Below are positions 36,804 through 44,727 of a DNA stretch of 44,727 bases, piece by piece. Source of the stretch: an uncultured Pseudomonadota bacterium (GTDB taxonomy: Bacteria > Pseudomonadota > Gammaproteobacteria > Steroidobacterales > Steroidobacteraceae); the NCBI GenBank assembly GCA_903868595.1, contig CAIPVV010000023.1:1-44727 (forward strand), read 5' to 3'. The notes under the pieces are model-generated. The model was given only the letters and a program-made list of their open reading frames with translations, was not told the DNA's origin and did not search any database. Each line of letters begins with the position of its first letter. Within the stretch, counting starts at the first letter, position 1. Position numbers and translations under genes: made by a program.

Positions 36804-37619
36804 TCAGCTGAAATCCAGAGCCATATCCGGCCTTCGCGGCTGGTTCGGCGCATCCAGTCCGGGCAGCGGATAGCTAGCCGTTGCGGGCGCCGGAAGCGGA
36901 TCGACAAGTGCCCGGTTGACCAAGGTAATCTCGACTGTCAGCGGTACCCGCGTGCCCCGGACATAAGGGTCGTTGTTGTTGCCGTGCAAATGGGCGACAT
37001 AAAAGGTTGGCGCGAGCGCCGCCATGATGGCTTCGAACCTCGCCCAATTGCGATCCAGTTGATGGAACTCGATGGCCAACGCGCTCACCCGCTGCAGTCG
37101 CTCCGCGACTGCCGGCAGAACCTCGTACTCGGTACCCTCAATATCCATCTTGAGCAGCACCCAGCGCTGCGGATCACCGCCCCGGACGCGCTCCAGCAAC
37201 TCATCCACGGTAGCCAGCCCGGGACCAGGCGCCCCGGCCACCATCAGCTTCTGGAAATCATGCCGCTCGAAGAAAGCCTCGAACTCCCGGTGTCGGTTCA
37301 GGAGTTTCAACATGCGAAGCACTTTGCCGCCACGCAGCCTAAACACTGCCCGCCACAATTCCCGACGCACTCGCGCACGAATAACCTCTGCACCCGTGGT
37401 CCCGTCCACGCAGGTCAGGCTAAGGGCCGGGTTCAGGTTCAACATACCCTCCTCGAACGACCAATCCGCCTCCACCCCTAGGCTCAGCACGCATTGCGTG
37501 GCCCGGATAGCCGCCAGTGGGAGGACATACCCGCCGTCGTAACGATTACCTACCCTGACGAGATCAGCGCCGGGGTGGGGGCGATAGGCGCGAAGCGACA
37601 GCGAAACGGTTGACGTCAT
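36804..37619 (-). CDS. FkbM-type methyltransferase
   Basis: A 271-residue protein resembling SAM-dependent FkbM-family methyltransferases. Features are GNRYDGGYVLP at the N-terminus, LSLGVEADWSFEEGML as a probable SAM-binding loop, and the typical motif WVLLKMDIEGTEYEVLPAV with the conserved acidic pair. AIEFHQLD comes next, then YVAHLHGNNNDPYV. FkbM proteins methylate hydroxyl groups of sugars or polyketides; the acceptor is unknown, and there is no polysaccharide cluster around it. ATG 37619 was chosen over GTG 37625. It converges on the retropepsin gene with a 7-base gap. Confidence 0.78.
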   Translation of the reverse strand: MTSTVSLSLRAYRPHPGADLVRVGNRYDGGYVLPLAAIRATQCVLSLGVEADWSFEEGMLNLNPALSLTCVDGTTGAEVIRARVRRELWRAVFRLRGGKVLRMLKLLNRHREFEAFFERHDFQKLMVAGAPGPGLATVDELLERVRGGDPQRWVLLKMDIEGTEYEVLPAVAERLQRVSALAIEFHQLDRNWARFEAIMAALAPTFYVAHLHGNNNDPYVRGTRVPLTVEITLVNRALVDPLPAPATASYPLPGLDAPNQPRRPDMALDFS

Positions 37620-38126
37620 GGGCACTCGATAGTGGCCGACTCGGGGCTCGTGGCCGGCTGCTGCAGATTATGGGTCTGCAGCAGCGCGGCCGCCAGTCGC
37701 CAGCGCTGCGCGCCTTACCTAGCCCCGCCGACCGGCGCGGCGTCAGCCCGCCACACCACGGATTCCCGCCCCCTACCGAGTCCGCAATCGAACCGCACGA
37801 GCTGCGGCCGATGCCCGATTGCCCACGCCGAGTTATTTGAAGCCCTGTTCCAGAGGCTGGTTCACCGTACGCGGGCTAATGCCCAGAATCTCGCCGCTCT
37901 CGAAATACGCTAACCTGCGCGTGCCGACGTCCGCGACGCAGGTGAGAAGTCCTGTGCCCAGGAATTGCGGCAGCGCCGCCGCGGTCGTTAACGACGCCGG
38001 TTCCGCCTGCGCGACCTTCTTGGACCGTCGGGATTCCCACCCTCGTGAGAAACGGCACCGGAGGCCACAATCGCAAGCACAGCGTTTTTACCCTAAAATA
38101 AAGTGAACGCAACAAAGAGGTCAGCC
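37620..38126. other. Intergenic region with a regulator remnant
   Basis: 507 bases between the divergently transcribed methyltransferase and esterase genes. No intact gene seen. It contains a minus-strand scrap that looks like the end of a LuxR regulator (37833-37960). The short AT-rich stretch just before 38127 (38090-38105) probably belongs to the esterase promoter. Confidence 0.4.
37833..37960 (-). pseudogene. Possible remnant of a LuxR-type helix-turn-helix
   Basis: Read on the minus strand, this piece gives LLTCVADVGTRRLAYFESGE then ILGISPRTVNQPLEQGFK and a TAA stop. LuxR/FixJ output domains read roughly V-A-x-G-x-T-x-x-E-I-A-x-I-L-G-I-S-P-R-T-V-N-x-H-L-E-x-x-x-x-K-L-G, so the recognition helix ILGISPRTVNQ is nearly intact while the rest is altered and truncated. 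No start codon or further regulator domain is seen upstream. It is too short for certainty. Confidence 0.35.
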
Positions 38127-39203
38127 ATGACGAGAACCCGCGGCGCGCGCCTTCGCGCAGCATCCGTTTCCTTCCTGCTCGGCTGCGCGGCAGTGCTGCC
38201 CGCCGCATCGTCCTGGGCGGGCGGCGAAGCCGGCCCCATCAGCCTGCGTGACCAGGGCTTCTTCTGGGTCGGCGCACGGCCCAAGCCCGCGCCCACTGGC
38301 ACCGGCACCGTGATCGAAGGACAAATGTACGTCGGCTTCCAGCTTGCCGCCCACAAGCGCCACCCCTACCCACTCGTGCTGGTGCACGGCGGCGGTGGCC
38401 AGGCGACCGACTGGATGGGCACGCCGGACGGGCGCGATGGCTGGTTGGACTACTTCCTGGTAGCGGGCTTCGACGTCTATTTCGTCGACCGCCCGGCGCA
38501 CGGCCGCTCGCCGAACAACGTAGCCTATGGGGCGTTGCGCACTGCACCGACGACGCAGTTCATGACGGATACCTTCCTTGCCCAGAGCAAGCAGTATCCC
38601 GGCGGTGGCGGCGCGGAGACGCCAGAGGTCATTCAGCACACCGCAAGCTCAGAACCCGGCCCCACCGTCTCCAACGCGGTGTTGCAGGAGGACCTGGCGG
38701 AGCTGCTGGATCGGATCGGTCCGGCCATTATCGTCACGCACTCGGCCGGCGGCGCCTCGGGGTGGCTGGCTCTGGCGGCGCGTCCGAAGCTGGTGAAGGC
38801 CGTGCTCGCCATCGAGCCGGTCCTGGGCGTTACCGACATTCTGGCGCCGTTGATCACCTTCAAGCCGGCGCTGGCCGCGGGGGAGGCCGTCAAAACCGTC
38901 GAACTGCCGGCGGAGCGCGCGGGGCTCAACCCCTGCCGCCTGCAGCCGCAGGAGAGCCTGCACACCGTGCCCGCCTTTGCAGGCAAACCGGTCCTCTTCG
39001 TGGTGTCGCCGCAGTCCACACCGATGTTCACGCCCAACGTGCACTGCTCCGTGCACACGCTCAACCAGCTCGGCGCCGACGCAAAGCTGGCGCGGCTGGA
39101 GGACTACGGCATCCTGGGCAACGGCCATTTCATGAACGAAGAGAAGAACAACGGGGAGATCGCCAAGAAGGTGTTCATTCCCTGGCTGTCGTCGATTCGC
39201 TAA
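38127..39203 (+). CDS. Exported alpha/beta hydrolase (esterase 713-like)
   Basis: A 358-residue periplasmic or secreted serine esterase. A signal peptide (LRAASVSFLLGCAAVLPAASSWA) is followed by LVLVHGGGGQATDWMGTPDG (oxyanion loop), YFVDRPAHGRSP and the nucleophile elbow THSAGG (Ser206). The C-terminal NGHFMNEEKNNGEIAKK holds the catalytic histidine. The last motif is characteristic of the esterase 713/EstB-like group described from Alcaligenes. ATG 38127 was chosen, preceded by AGAGG. The natural ester is unknown. A strong hairpin follows the stop. Confidence 0.9.
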   Translation: MTRTRGARLRAASVSFLLGCAAVLPAASSWAGGEAGPISLRDQGFFWVGARPKPAPTGTGTVIEGQMYVGFQLAAHKRHPYPLVLVHGGGGQATDWMGTPDGRDGWLDYFLVAGFDVYFVDRPAHGRSPNNVAYGALRTAPTTQFMTDTFLAQSKQYPGGGGAETPEVIQHTASSEPGPTVSNAVLQEDLAELLDRIGPAIIVTHSAGGASGWLALAARPKLVKAVLAIEPVLGVTDILAPLITFKPALAAGEAVKTVELPAERAGLNPCRLQPQESLHTVPAFAGKPVLFVVSPQSTPMFTPNVHCSVHTLNQLGADAKLARLEDYGILGNGHFMNEEKNNGEIAKKVFIPWLSSIR

Positions 39204-39206
39204 TCG

Positions 39207-39241
39207 GGGGGGGCACGTCCACAGACCGTGGACGTCGCCCC
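39207..39241 (+). terminator. Hairpin after the esterase gene
   Basis: Perfect 8-bp inverted repeat ACGTCCAC-AGACC-GTGGACGT (39215-39222 and 39228-39235), flanked by G-rich and C-rich runs that extend the stem. It starts 4 bases after the stop. No T-run follows, so it may act as a transcript-end stabiliser rather than a classical terminator. Confidence 0.5.
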
Positions 39242-39383
39242 TGTCCGGCTAGCGCCCAGCCTGCACCGTGCGGAGCACCGGATCCCCTGGCGACCGCCGA
39301 CAGAGAACGCGACAGCCGACTCCAGGGGGATCTGCGCTGCGGGCCTACTGTAATATCGGCCCCGCGCCGGATCTGATCATTCT

Positions 39384-39456
39384 TGGGCCTGCTTGGATTC
39401 GAACCAAGGACCAAGGGATTATGAGTCCCCTGCACTAACCGCTGTGCTACAGGCCC
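39384..39456 (-). tRNA. tRNA with CAU anticodon, probably tRNA-Ile2
   Basis: A complete 73-base cloverleaf on the minus strand. It has a 7-bp acceptor stem (GGGCCTG/CAGGCCC), a D stem GCAC/GTGC, an anticodon stem with loop CTCATAA, a T stem CTTGG/CCAAG with TTCGAAT, and discriminator A. The anticodon is CAT. The anticodon arm (G27-U43 wobble; GA-CTCATAA-TC core) and the TTGGTC variable region match E. coli ileX closely, better than elongator tRNA-Met. It is therefore most likely the isoleucine tRNA whose C34 is changed to lysidine by TilS. Automated tools would call it Met. The 3' CCA is not encoded; the DNA continues AGA. Confidence 0.92.
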
Positions 39457-39681
39457 GCGGAATGTGGTGCAAAGATACCATCCGAGGCCGGACAAGTAGG
39501 AGAGCAAATCGCGATTTGCCCCCCAAAGAACGCAGCTGCATCTGGAAGCAAGCCCCAGCCGGACCCGTCACTGGCTCTGCCTGCCAAGCTATCAGGAAGC
39601 CCTTCAGGCCACCTCCTCGGGCGTAACGAACACTTAATCCGCGAGGCTGCTGCGTCGCCGATAGGCACACACACCGGCAGG

Positions 39682-40109
39682 GTGTCCTACTCCTTCTCAC
39701 CCCATCGACCGAACGTTGCGGACCAACGCTCAAGCGTTTGCTTCACTGCGGCTCGGGAGACTCTACCCCTGAATGCACTTCCCCCTTGCCCCCGTTGCGG
39801 ATCAACCTCGACCTACCAGGACGCTGCAGCGTTTGTCTGCCCCGAGTGTGCCAATGAATGGCGTGAGGAGGCTGCCACCGACAGGACGACAGCAGCACGG
39901 GGGACCCGCGACGCCGTTGGCAATGAGCTCAAAGACGGGGACTCGGTTACCGTCATCAAGGACCTGAAGGTCAAGGGGTCCTCGGCCGTGGTCAAGGTCG
40001 GCACAAAGGTGAAGCACATCCTCCTCGTAGACGGCGATCACGACATTGCCTGAAAATTGGCGGGATCGGCGCGATGGGTCTTAAGTCGGCGTTCGTCAGG
40101 AAGGCCTAG
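39682..40109 (+). pseudogene. PhnA/YjdM-type zinc-ribbon protein, frameshifted
   Basis: Encodes the YjdM (formerly PhnA) protein: zinc ribbon LPPCPRCGSTSTYQD and VCPECANEW, then DAVGNELKDGDSVTVIKDLK and VKGSSAVVKVGTKVKHILLV, ending GDHDIA and TGA at 40051-40053. The missing C-terminus is in the next frame: KIGGIGAMGLKSAFVRKA then TAG at 40107-40109. One lost base in a cysteine codon (TGC to TG) at about 40052 explains it, because DIACKIGGIGAMGLKSAFV would be the normal reading. The start is unclear; the family begins just before LPPCP, where no good in-frame start exists (GTG 39682 is the furthest upstream). The frameshift may be real or a sequencing error. The repaired end would overlap the convergent thioredoxin gene by 14 bases. 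Confidence 0.78.
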
Positions 40110-41679
40110 CGCCGGGTCCATACCCCGACAGAAATGCGTCGCAACTGGCGCGGGCCGTCTCCTCGGCGGGAATCTTGCTGCAGATTCCCTGCAGGTGACT
40201 CCTCAATTGGGACAGAGCCGCTGCATTCTTTCCCTTGGCCTGCAGATCCCACTTCCGTAGCGCCTTGTCGAGGCCTTCCAGACGCAACCTGGCGCGACGG
40301 TAGATGCGATCGGAACCGTCCAGCTCCGACAGCACCGCGGTGGTGACCGCGACGATGGCCGCGGGATCCTCCGGACGGATTCGAATCAGCGCCGTGGCGT
40401 AGTTGAATCCCCATTGAAAGCGCGTTGCAGAGCCCTTTGATTCATTGAACGCCTGCTGATACCAGTCCAGCGCTTCCTGCTTGCGACCCAAGGCCTCCGC
40501 AAGGTCCCCAAGATCGCCCTTCCAATAGAACGGATTGGGACTTCTGCCGAGCTCCGCCTTTACTATGTCGTACGCCACATCGTTGTGTCCGCTCGCATCA
40601 AGACCATTGAGGGAGGAATCGATGATTCCGGAGCGGATAAAGGCGATGCTCTCCTTTGCGAGCTCCTGCTTCAGACGCGCGATCAGGTCAGCCGCATCAC
40701 TGTCTCGCACCCTTCCGGCCACGAGTTTCTGGGCGAGCAGTCCCTGCGAGAGCGCGAGCAGCTTATCGGCGGTAGCGTAGCGATCGCTGACGGAGATCTT
40801 CTCCATTCCCCGCTCAAAGCTGTGCAACCAGGCACCCGCATCGGGCAACTGATGGGCAGCCACGAAAACACCCTGCCCGACCCCCAGCAGCGCATCACCG
40901 GTCGCCATCAGGCGCGCATCGTCATCCAGGGCTGCCCTCGCAAGCACGAGATCCTCGACAAGCCTGGAATCGATCTTGGCGCCCTGAGCCTGGGGATCCG
41001 CTAGTTTTTTAGCCCTGAAGTCCATGCCAGCAATCGTCAGGCGATCCTTCATGGCGGTCGCTTCGACAGGACACGCCCCGGCAGCACTCTCCAGCGCGCT
41101 GGCCTTGGTCGCCAGCTCAGCCTCTGGCACCTCTTCCAGCGACCAGGCGTTGAGCGCGAGGCGCTCGCACTGCTTGGCCGATAGGCGCTTGCCGCCCACC
41201 GCTGCATCGAGCAGACCCTGGGCCGGCTCGATGTGATCAAGCGCAAGGTCCAGTACGTTGCCGTACTGGGACAAGTCCATCCCGCCCGCTATGCGCATGA
41301 CCTCATGCCCCACGGGATCAAACGCCACCAGCGTCGGGTACCCGGTGACCCTGAACGTTTCGCCGACCTTCTGGGCAGCCTCCTCGTCGCCATCGAGGTA
41401 AACCGGTATGAAGAGCTTGGTCTTCTCGATGAAGCCCGGGCGCGAGAATACCGTGGACTTTAGCTGCTGGCAGGGCGGACACCAGCTCGCGCCCCAGTAC
41501 AGGAATACTGGCCGCTTGAGCTTGGCCGCGCTTACAAAGGCCTGCTGGACGGTGCCGCCGTACCAGGCGATCCCGGGGGAGTCGGCATGCCGATGGACAG
41601 GCAGTGCATCACCGGCATCGGGCCCCTTGGAGCAGGCCGCCAGGACAAGCATGCAGGCGTACAGGGCAAAGTGCTTCAT
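40096..41679 (-). CDS. Thioredoxin-domain lipoprotein
   Basis: A 527-residue periplasmic lipoprotein with lipobox LAAC (Cys16). The N-terminal thioredoxin-like domain (about 40-150) has the active site YWGASWCPPCQQLKS (Cys67-Cys70) and the cis-proline strand GYPTLVAFDP. Residues 160-527 are a long, mostly helical region with TPR-like character (ALGRKQEALDWYQQAFNESKG, FNYATALIRIRPEDPAAIVA). It resembles 'thioredoxin family protein' lipoproteins of Xanthomonas-type bacteria. The role is probably thiol-disulfide exchange on an exported partner, with the helical part for binding. ATG 41679 was chosen. The YcnI-like gene lies 110 bases upstream on the same strand. Confidence 0.88.
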   Translation of the reverse strand: MKHFALYACMLVLAACSKGPDAGDALPVHRHADSPGIAWYGGTVQQAFVSAAKLKRPVFLYWGASWCPPCQQLKSTVFSRPGFIEKTKLFIPVYLDGDEEAAQKVGETFRVTGYPTLVAFDPVGHEVMRIAGGMDLSQYGNVLDLALDHIEPAQGLLDAAVGGKRLSAKQCERLALNAWSLEEVPEAELATKASALESAAGACPVEATAMKDRLTIAGMDFRAKKLADPQAQGAKIDSRLVEDLVLARAALDDDARLMATGDALLGVGQGVFVAAHQLPDAGAWLHSFERGMEKISVSDRYATADKLLALSQGLLAQKLVAGRVRDSDAADLIARLKQELAKESIAFIRSGIIDSSLNGLDASGHNDVAYDIVKAELGRSPNPFYWKGDLGDLAEALGRKQEALDWYQQAFNESKGSATRFQWGFNYATALIRIRPEDPAAIVAVTTAVLSELDGSDRIYRRARLRLEGLDKALRKWDLQAKGKNAAALSQLRSHLQGICSKIPAEETARASCDAFLSGYGPGARPS

Positions 41680-41789
41680 GGGGCGACAATAGCGAGAGCC
41701 GCGCCTGGTTGGAAGATGGGCCGCAGGGAGAGCCGGGGGATGTCAGGGAAGCGGGGGTGGCCGACCGGACGCCCCCGACCAGCGAGGAT

Positions 41790-42260
41790 TCAGGGCTTGG
41801 AGGGGGCCGGCGCAGGCTTGAGCATCACTACGGGCGAGGGCAGGCGGGAGCCGACCGGACCCGTGAATTCTTCCTGCGTTCCGTCGTCGTAGGACTGCAC
41901 GAACTTCCATACCAGGTCGCCGGGCGCGGCCGGGTTGATCGCCAACATCCCGAACTCGAGGAACTCGTAGGGCTTGAGCACCCCAGTCCAGGTGGCACCG
42001 ACGATATCGCCCTTGTCGTTTCTCTTGATGGCGACGTTCCAGCCGGGCTTGGGTTCGAACGCGTAGACCTTCAGGCCTTCAGGAAACTGCCCCTCGATCC
42101 GCGAGGAATTCACCTGCTTCTCGTTCGGCACGCGCATCCGGTACATCTCCCGTCCGCCCGCTGTCGAGTCGGTCGGGTTGATGCGGATATGCGCCTGCGC
42201 CGTACAAGCCAGTACTGCCAGGAACAGCGTCAGGGATCGAACGACGGGCTTCAGGACCAT
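41790..42260 (-). CDS. YcnI-like (DUF1775) copper-binding protein
   Basis: A 156-residue exported protein. The signal peptide ends TAQA at residue 23, so the mature protein begins with His24, as in Bacillus YcnI, where the N-terminal histidine binds Cu(II) as a mono-histidine brace. Conserved parts are MRVPNEKQVNSSRIEGQFPE (Glu47, the expected second ligand), VYAFEPKPGWNV, GATWTGVLKPYEFLEFGMLA and LVWKFVQSYDDGTQEEFTGP. At the position where I believe YcnI has a copper-stacking tryptophan this protein has Phe132. No transmembrane tail, unlike many Gram-positive members. ATG 42260 was chosen. It precedes the thioredoxin lipoprotein gene on the same strand. Confidence 0.87.
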   Translation of the reverse strand: MVLKPVVRSLTLFLAVLACTAQAHIRINPTDSTAGGREMYRMRVPNEKQVNSSRIEGQFPEGLKVYAFEPKPGWNVAIKRNDKGDIVGATWTGVLKPYEFLEFGMLAINPAAPGDLVWKFVQSYDDGTQEEFTGPVGSRLPSPVVMLKPAPAPSKP

Positions 42261-42555
42261 GGTCCACCTCTTAATGTTTTTCTCGCCGGATGCGCCCTCG
42301 GACGGATTCGCATTCGGCGCCGGATACGATGCCTGCCCAATCTTGAGTCGTGCAGCGGTGCTGCGCAAGCCGAGACCCGGACCGCTCCATCAGCAGCGCG
42401 TTTGCGATCTGACGCCGCAGTGCTTCGGGACCGCCGGCAACGCGCCTTGGCAAAGCCGTCGCACTGCGCCAGTCTTAGGGCCGGGTCCACCTGCGGCCGT
42501 GCGTGGAGGCCCGACCCGGCATCGGCACTGGAGCCGCTCACTGAGATGGAAACCC
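42261..42555. other. Intergenic region upstream of the SnoaL-like gene
   Basis: 295 bases between divergent genes. Open frames across it are not protein-like, and I saw no palindrome, hairpin or promoter pair worth naming. It must contain the promoters of the YcnI-like gene and the SnoaL-like gene. Confidence 0.3.
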
Positions 42556-42978
42556 ATGGATCAAACCGACTACCACCGCTACATCAAGGCCTTCAACGCC
42601 CGGGACTACGCCACCCTCGAGACGTTCTTCGCGGACGATTTCGCCCTTGAGAACGCCGGGTTCATCGTCAAGGGCAAGCAGCAGTTCCGGGATTTCTACC
42701 AGTTCTTCCACCACTACTGCAGAGAAACCGTCCACTTCAAGCAGTTCTTCCCGGGCAAGGACGCCTTCGTCACCAACGTCGTCATCCGCTTCGAAGGACT
42801 CAACGATCTGTCACCGCAACTGCTGGCCGAAAAGGGCTTTTCGGGCATGACCCCGGTACCTCGGGGCGCCACGGTTGATGTCGAGTTCCTGATTCTCTAC
42901 CAACTGAACCCGCAGGGACTCATCCAGCACATCAAGGGCGCGGTGTGGATTCCGGCAGCCCGGGCGGTCGAGGCCTAA
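42556..42978 (+). CDS. SnoaL/NTF2-like protein
   Basis: A 140-residue cytoplasmic protein with the NTF2-like alpha+beta barrel pattern of SnoaL proteins. It starts DYHRYIKAFNARDYATLETF, then FADDFALENAGFIVKGKQQF, a helix with FYQFFHHYCRETVHFKQFFP and strands VEFLILYQLNPQGLIQHIKG, ending in VWIPA. The class includes polyketide cyclases, ketosteroid isomerases and many proteins of unknown function; the catalytic residues cannot be assigned. ATG 42556 was chosen. It precedes a large exported protein gene on the same strand, 234 bases away. Confidence 0.82.
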   Translation: MDQTDYHRYIKAFNARDYATLETFFADDFALENAGFIVKGKQQFRDFYQFFHHYCRETVHFKQFFPGKDAFVTNVVIRFEGLNDLSPQLLAEKGFSGMTPVPRGATVDVEFLILYQLNPQGLIQHIKGAVWIPAARAVEA

Positions 42979-43212
42979 AGCCGGTCCCTGTGCAGCAGCC
43001 CGGTCCAGCGAACCTCTAGGGCGATACCCCTGCCGCCCGGCCCCACCCTGCCCTGCCTTCCGAGGCAGTCGCCGCACGACGCGAGAGGCGAGGAAACAGG
43101 CGCGGCCGCCTTTTCTCGGACCGCGAATCCCCTCAAGTTTAGCCCAGGTTGGTCCCACCCCAGCGAGGCAGTATGCTGCAACAGGTGCGCATCCGCACTG
43201 AGGGGGAACAGC

Positions 43213-44697
43213 ATGCCCAGCACGATCCATCGCCTTACCCGACGAGTCCTGCTGCCGCTGGCGGCGCTGTCAGCAGTCGCCTGCGGCGTCACCGCGCAGA
43301 ACGCGCCGGACGCCCGGCCCGTCAGCGTGGGGCGGGGTGCCCCCCTCGCCATCGACCCTCGCGTCTCGGTCGCGCCGCTGCCCGCGCAACCGACGCAACA
43401 GCAGATTGACACCTACGTGAATCAGACGCAGTCGCGGGTCGTCGGCCCGGTGCGCGTCCGCCTCCGGCCCTTCGGGGTGCCGGTACCAGAAGGTGCGGTA
43501 CAACTGCCCGGCGTGGACGTCGGCTCAGCCTGGAGGGGCGAAGCGCCCAAAGGCGTGAAGCCTCTGGCCGTGGACCTCTTCACATCGAAGGATTTCTATC
43601 AGGACCGTACGCTGTGGAGCGACCCAAGGTATTTCCGCTGCAACAGCCCCTCGGCGCTCGAGAATCAGCGCGGTGCGGTGGGCGGCGCAATCATCACGAA
43701 CAACGATCCGAAGACCGCCGCCTGGGGCTACTGCGATCGCGACCTGCCACGCAAGGCGCTGGCAAGCCCCTACCCCTTCAAGACCGCGCAGGCCCACTAC
43801 GAGGCGCTGCTCGCCGAGACGACGGCCCGTGGTGGCCCGACACACCACACCTACGGCACGGTTCCCGGGGAACTCTCGGGACGTTATGCCGTGGATTTCT
43901 TCAACGGCGACTGGTACGCGACCATGGGCTACAACCAGGTCCCGACCATCCTGTCGCTGCTGACGCCTGAGTACCAGAAGCGCATGGTGCAGATGCTGTA
44001 CCACGAGGTCGTGACGGCTGCCTCACAGTGGCCATCGCAGTACTGCTGGCCCGAGGGTTTCATGCGGCGCTTCGATCCGGTGGCGACGCAGCCACCGATC
44101 AACCCGCACTACGTGCTCGTACTGCCGCAGCTGGTGCAGTTCTCCACGGGCGTGGCACGCAACTTCATCACCAACGTGAATATCGACCGCAAGTTCCGCA
44201 TGGATGGCCCGGTGCCGCGGCTCGGTGCCGACGTCCCGCGCTGGTACGGCGATACCATCGGCTTCTGGGACAAGGACGCGCTGATCACGTGGACCTCGAA
44301 CATCCAGGGCTGGATGGTGCACGGCAAGTTCGAGTTCTCAAGCAAGCTGCAGACCGTCGAGATCTACATGCCGGTGCGAGATGCGTCCGGCAAGGTGACC
44401 GGCATCAATCACGAGGCGATCTTCTACGACCCGGAAGCACTGGTCGAGCCGATCCGTATAGTGCGCACGCTACATCGTATGGGTGGCCTGGAGGAGGGCA
44501 ACCCCTACACCTTTATCGAATGCATCCCGAACATCTATCCGATCAAGGGCCATGCCACGCCGGTCACGCCGGACGAGAACATTCAGTTCGAGGTGCCGGA
44601 CATCTACGGCAGGCCCTGGGCAAAGAACTGGGAAAAGTATTATGAGCAGGGCATGAAGCGCCCGGACGCGGACGAGGCATTGTTCAAGTTCGACTAA
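43213..44697 (+). CDS. Large exported protein of unknown function
   Basis: A 494-residue protein that starts with an N-terminal signal peptide ([20 protein letters not shown]; the cysteine could instead make it a lipoprotein, but the lipobox is poor). The mature part is aromatic-rich and beta-like. It has [20 protein letters not shown], four cysteines in the first third (YFRCNSP, WGYCDRD, QYCWPEG nearby), [20 protein letters not shown] followed by [20 protein letters not shown], and a C-terminal [20 protein letters not shown]. Similar exported proteins occur in steroid- and aromatic-degrading proteobacteria, as I recall, but I cannot name a family. A GGGGGA ribosome site precedes ATG 43213. 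It ends 30 bases before the window's end. Confidence 0.8.
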   Translation: MPSTIHRLTRRVLLPLAALSAVACGVTAQNAPDARPVSVGRGAPLAIDPRVSVAPLPAQPTQQQIDTYVNQTQSRVVGPVRVRLRPFGVPVPEGAVQLPGVDVGSAWRGEAPKGVKPLAVDLFTSKDFYQDRTLWSDPRYFRCNSPSALENQRGAVGGAIITNNDPKTAAWGYCDRDLPRKALASPYPFKTAQAHYEALLAETTARGGPTHHTYGTVPGELSGRYAVDFFNGDWYATMGYNQVPTILSLLTPEYQKRMVQMLYHEVVTAASQWPSQYCWPEGFMRRFDPVATQPPINPHYVLVLPQLVQFSTGVARNFITNVNIDRKFRMDGPVPRLGADVPRWYGDTIGFWDKDALITWTSNIQGWMVHGKFEFSSKLQTVEIYMPVRDASGKVTGINHEAIFYDPEALVEPIRIVRTLHRMGGLEEGNPYTFIECIPNIYPIKGHATPVTPDENIQFEVPDIYGRPWAKNWEKYYEQGMKRPDADEALFKFD

Positions 44698-44727
44698 AAG
44701 ACGGCGACCTCAAGAACGGCAGGGTGA

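Overview
The window is GC-rich and densely coded, with strong G/C preference at third codon positions. It looks like a gammaproteobacterial chromosome, most plausibly from the Xanthomonadales/Nevskiales side of the class. The evidence is a gammaproteobacterial RpoD C-terminus, a TraB/GumN-like protein, DUF2058 (YaiL-type) and DUF1415 genes, an Entner-Doudoroff gene set and a TonB-dependent receptor. The lineage is my inference from gene content, not from a search. It is mainly metabolic and cell-envelope DNA rather than a phage or plasmid; the only mobile element I can see is one dead ISL3-type insertion.

Layout. 1-415: 3' end of rpoD and its terminator. 427-4506 (minus): a run of an exported alpha/beta-hydrolase-like protein without its nucleophile serine, a human-type glyoxalase I, a TraB/GumN protein and a decayed DUF8021-like gene. 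4550-7758 (plus): an alpha/beta hydrolase and an OPT-family transporter. 7808-9421: a small tail-anchored protein, a MOSC protein and an internally deleted acetyltransferase. 9443-14297: a MarR repressor divergent from an RND efflux pair, with two near-identical palindromes between them. 14248-18970: the oxidative Entner-Doudoroff route as a divergent block, pgl and zwf on minus, edd and eda on plus. 18956-23685: carbonic anhydrase, a flavin amine oxidase overlapping an alcohol-dehydrogenase-like gene, a DUF985 cupin with a YciI protein, and YceI.

23698-25382 (minus): a TPR protein followed directly by an MbnH/MauG-like di-heme enzyme. 25629-26186: a SnoaL-like gene interrupted by one in-frame TAG. 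26312-28961: a Tat-exported iron superoxide dismutase, a TIGR01777 epimerase and an RDD membrane protein that appears fused to a type IV pilin globular domain. 29532-33209: a TonB-dependent receptor with an EF-hand-like loop, and upstream of it an ISL3 remnant with recognisable terminal repeats. 33497-37619: host-attachment-type protein, DUF2058, DUF1415, two small unknowns, a tandem retropepsin-like protein and an FkbM-type methyltransferase. 37620-44727: a LuxR helix-turn-helix scrap, an exported esterase, a CAU-anticodon tRNA (probably Ile2), a frameshifted PhnA/YjdM gene, a thioredoxin lipoprotein, a YcnI-like copper protein, a SnoaL-like protein and a large exported protein of unknown function.

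How the genes work together. Zwf, Pgl, Edd and Eda take glucose-6-phosphate to pyruvate plus glyceraldehyde-3-phosphate. The MarR, adaptor and permease genes form a self-contained, probably inducible efflux module. Many other genes encode exported proteins. Several genes are broken by different kinds of lesion: frameshifts, in-frame deletions, a nonsense codon and a single-base loss. This means either local gene decay or residual errors in the assembly. I see no defence system, CRISPR array or biosynthetic cluster. The candidates for new biology are the RDD-pilin fusion, the TPR/di-heme pair, the nucleophile-less hydrolase and the EF-hand receptor.
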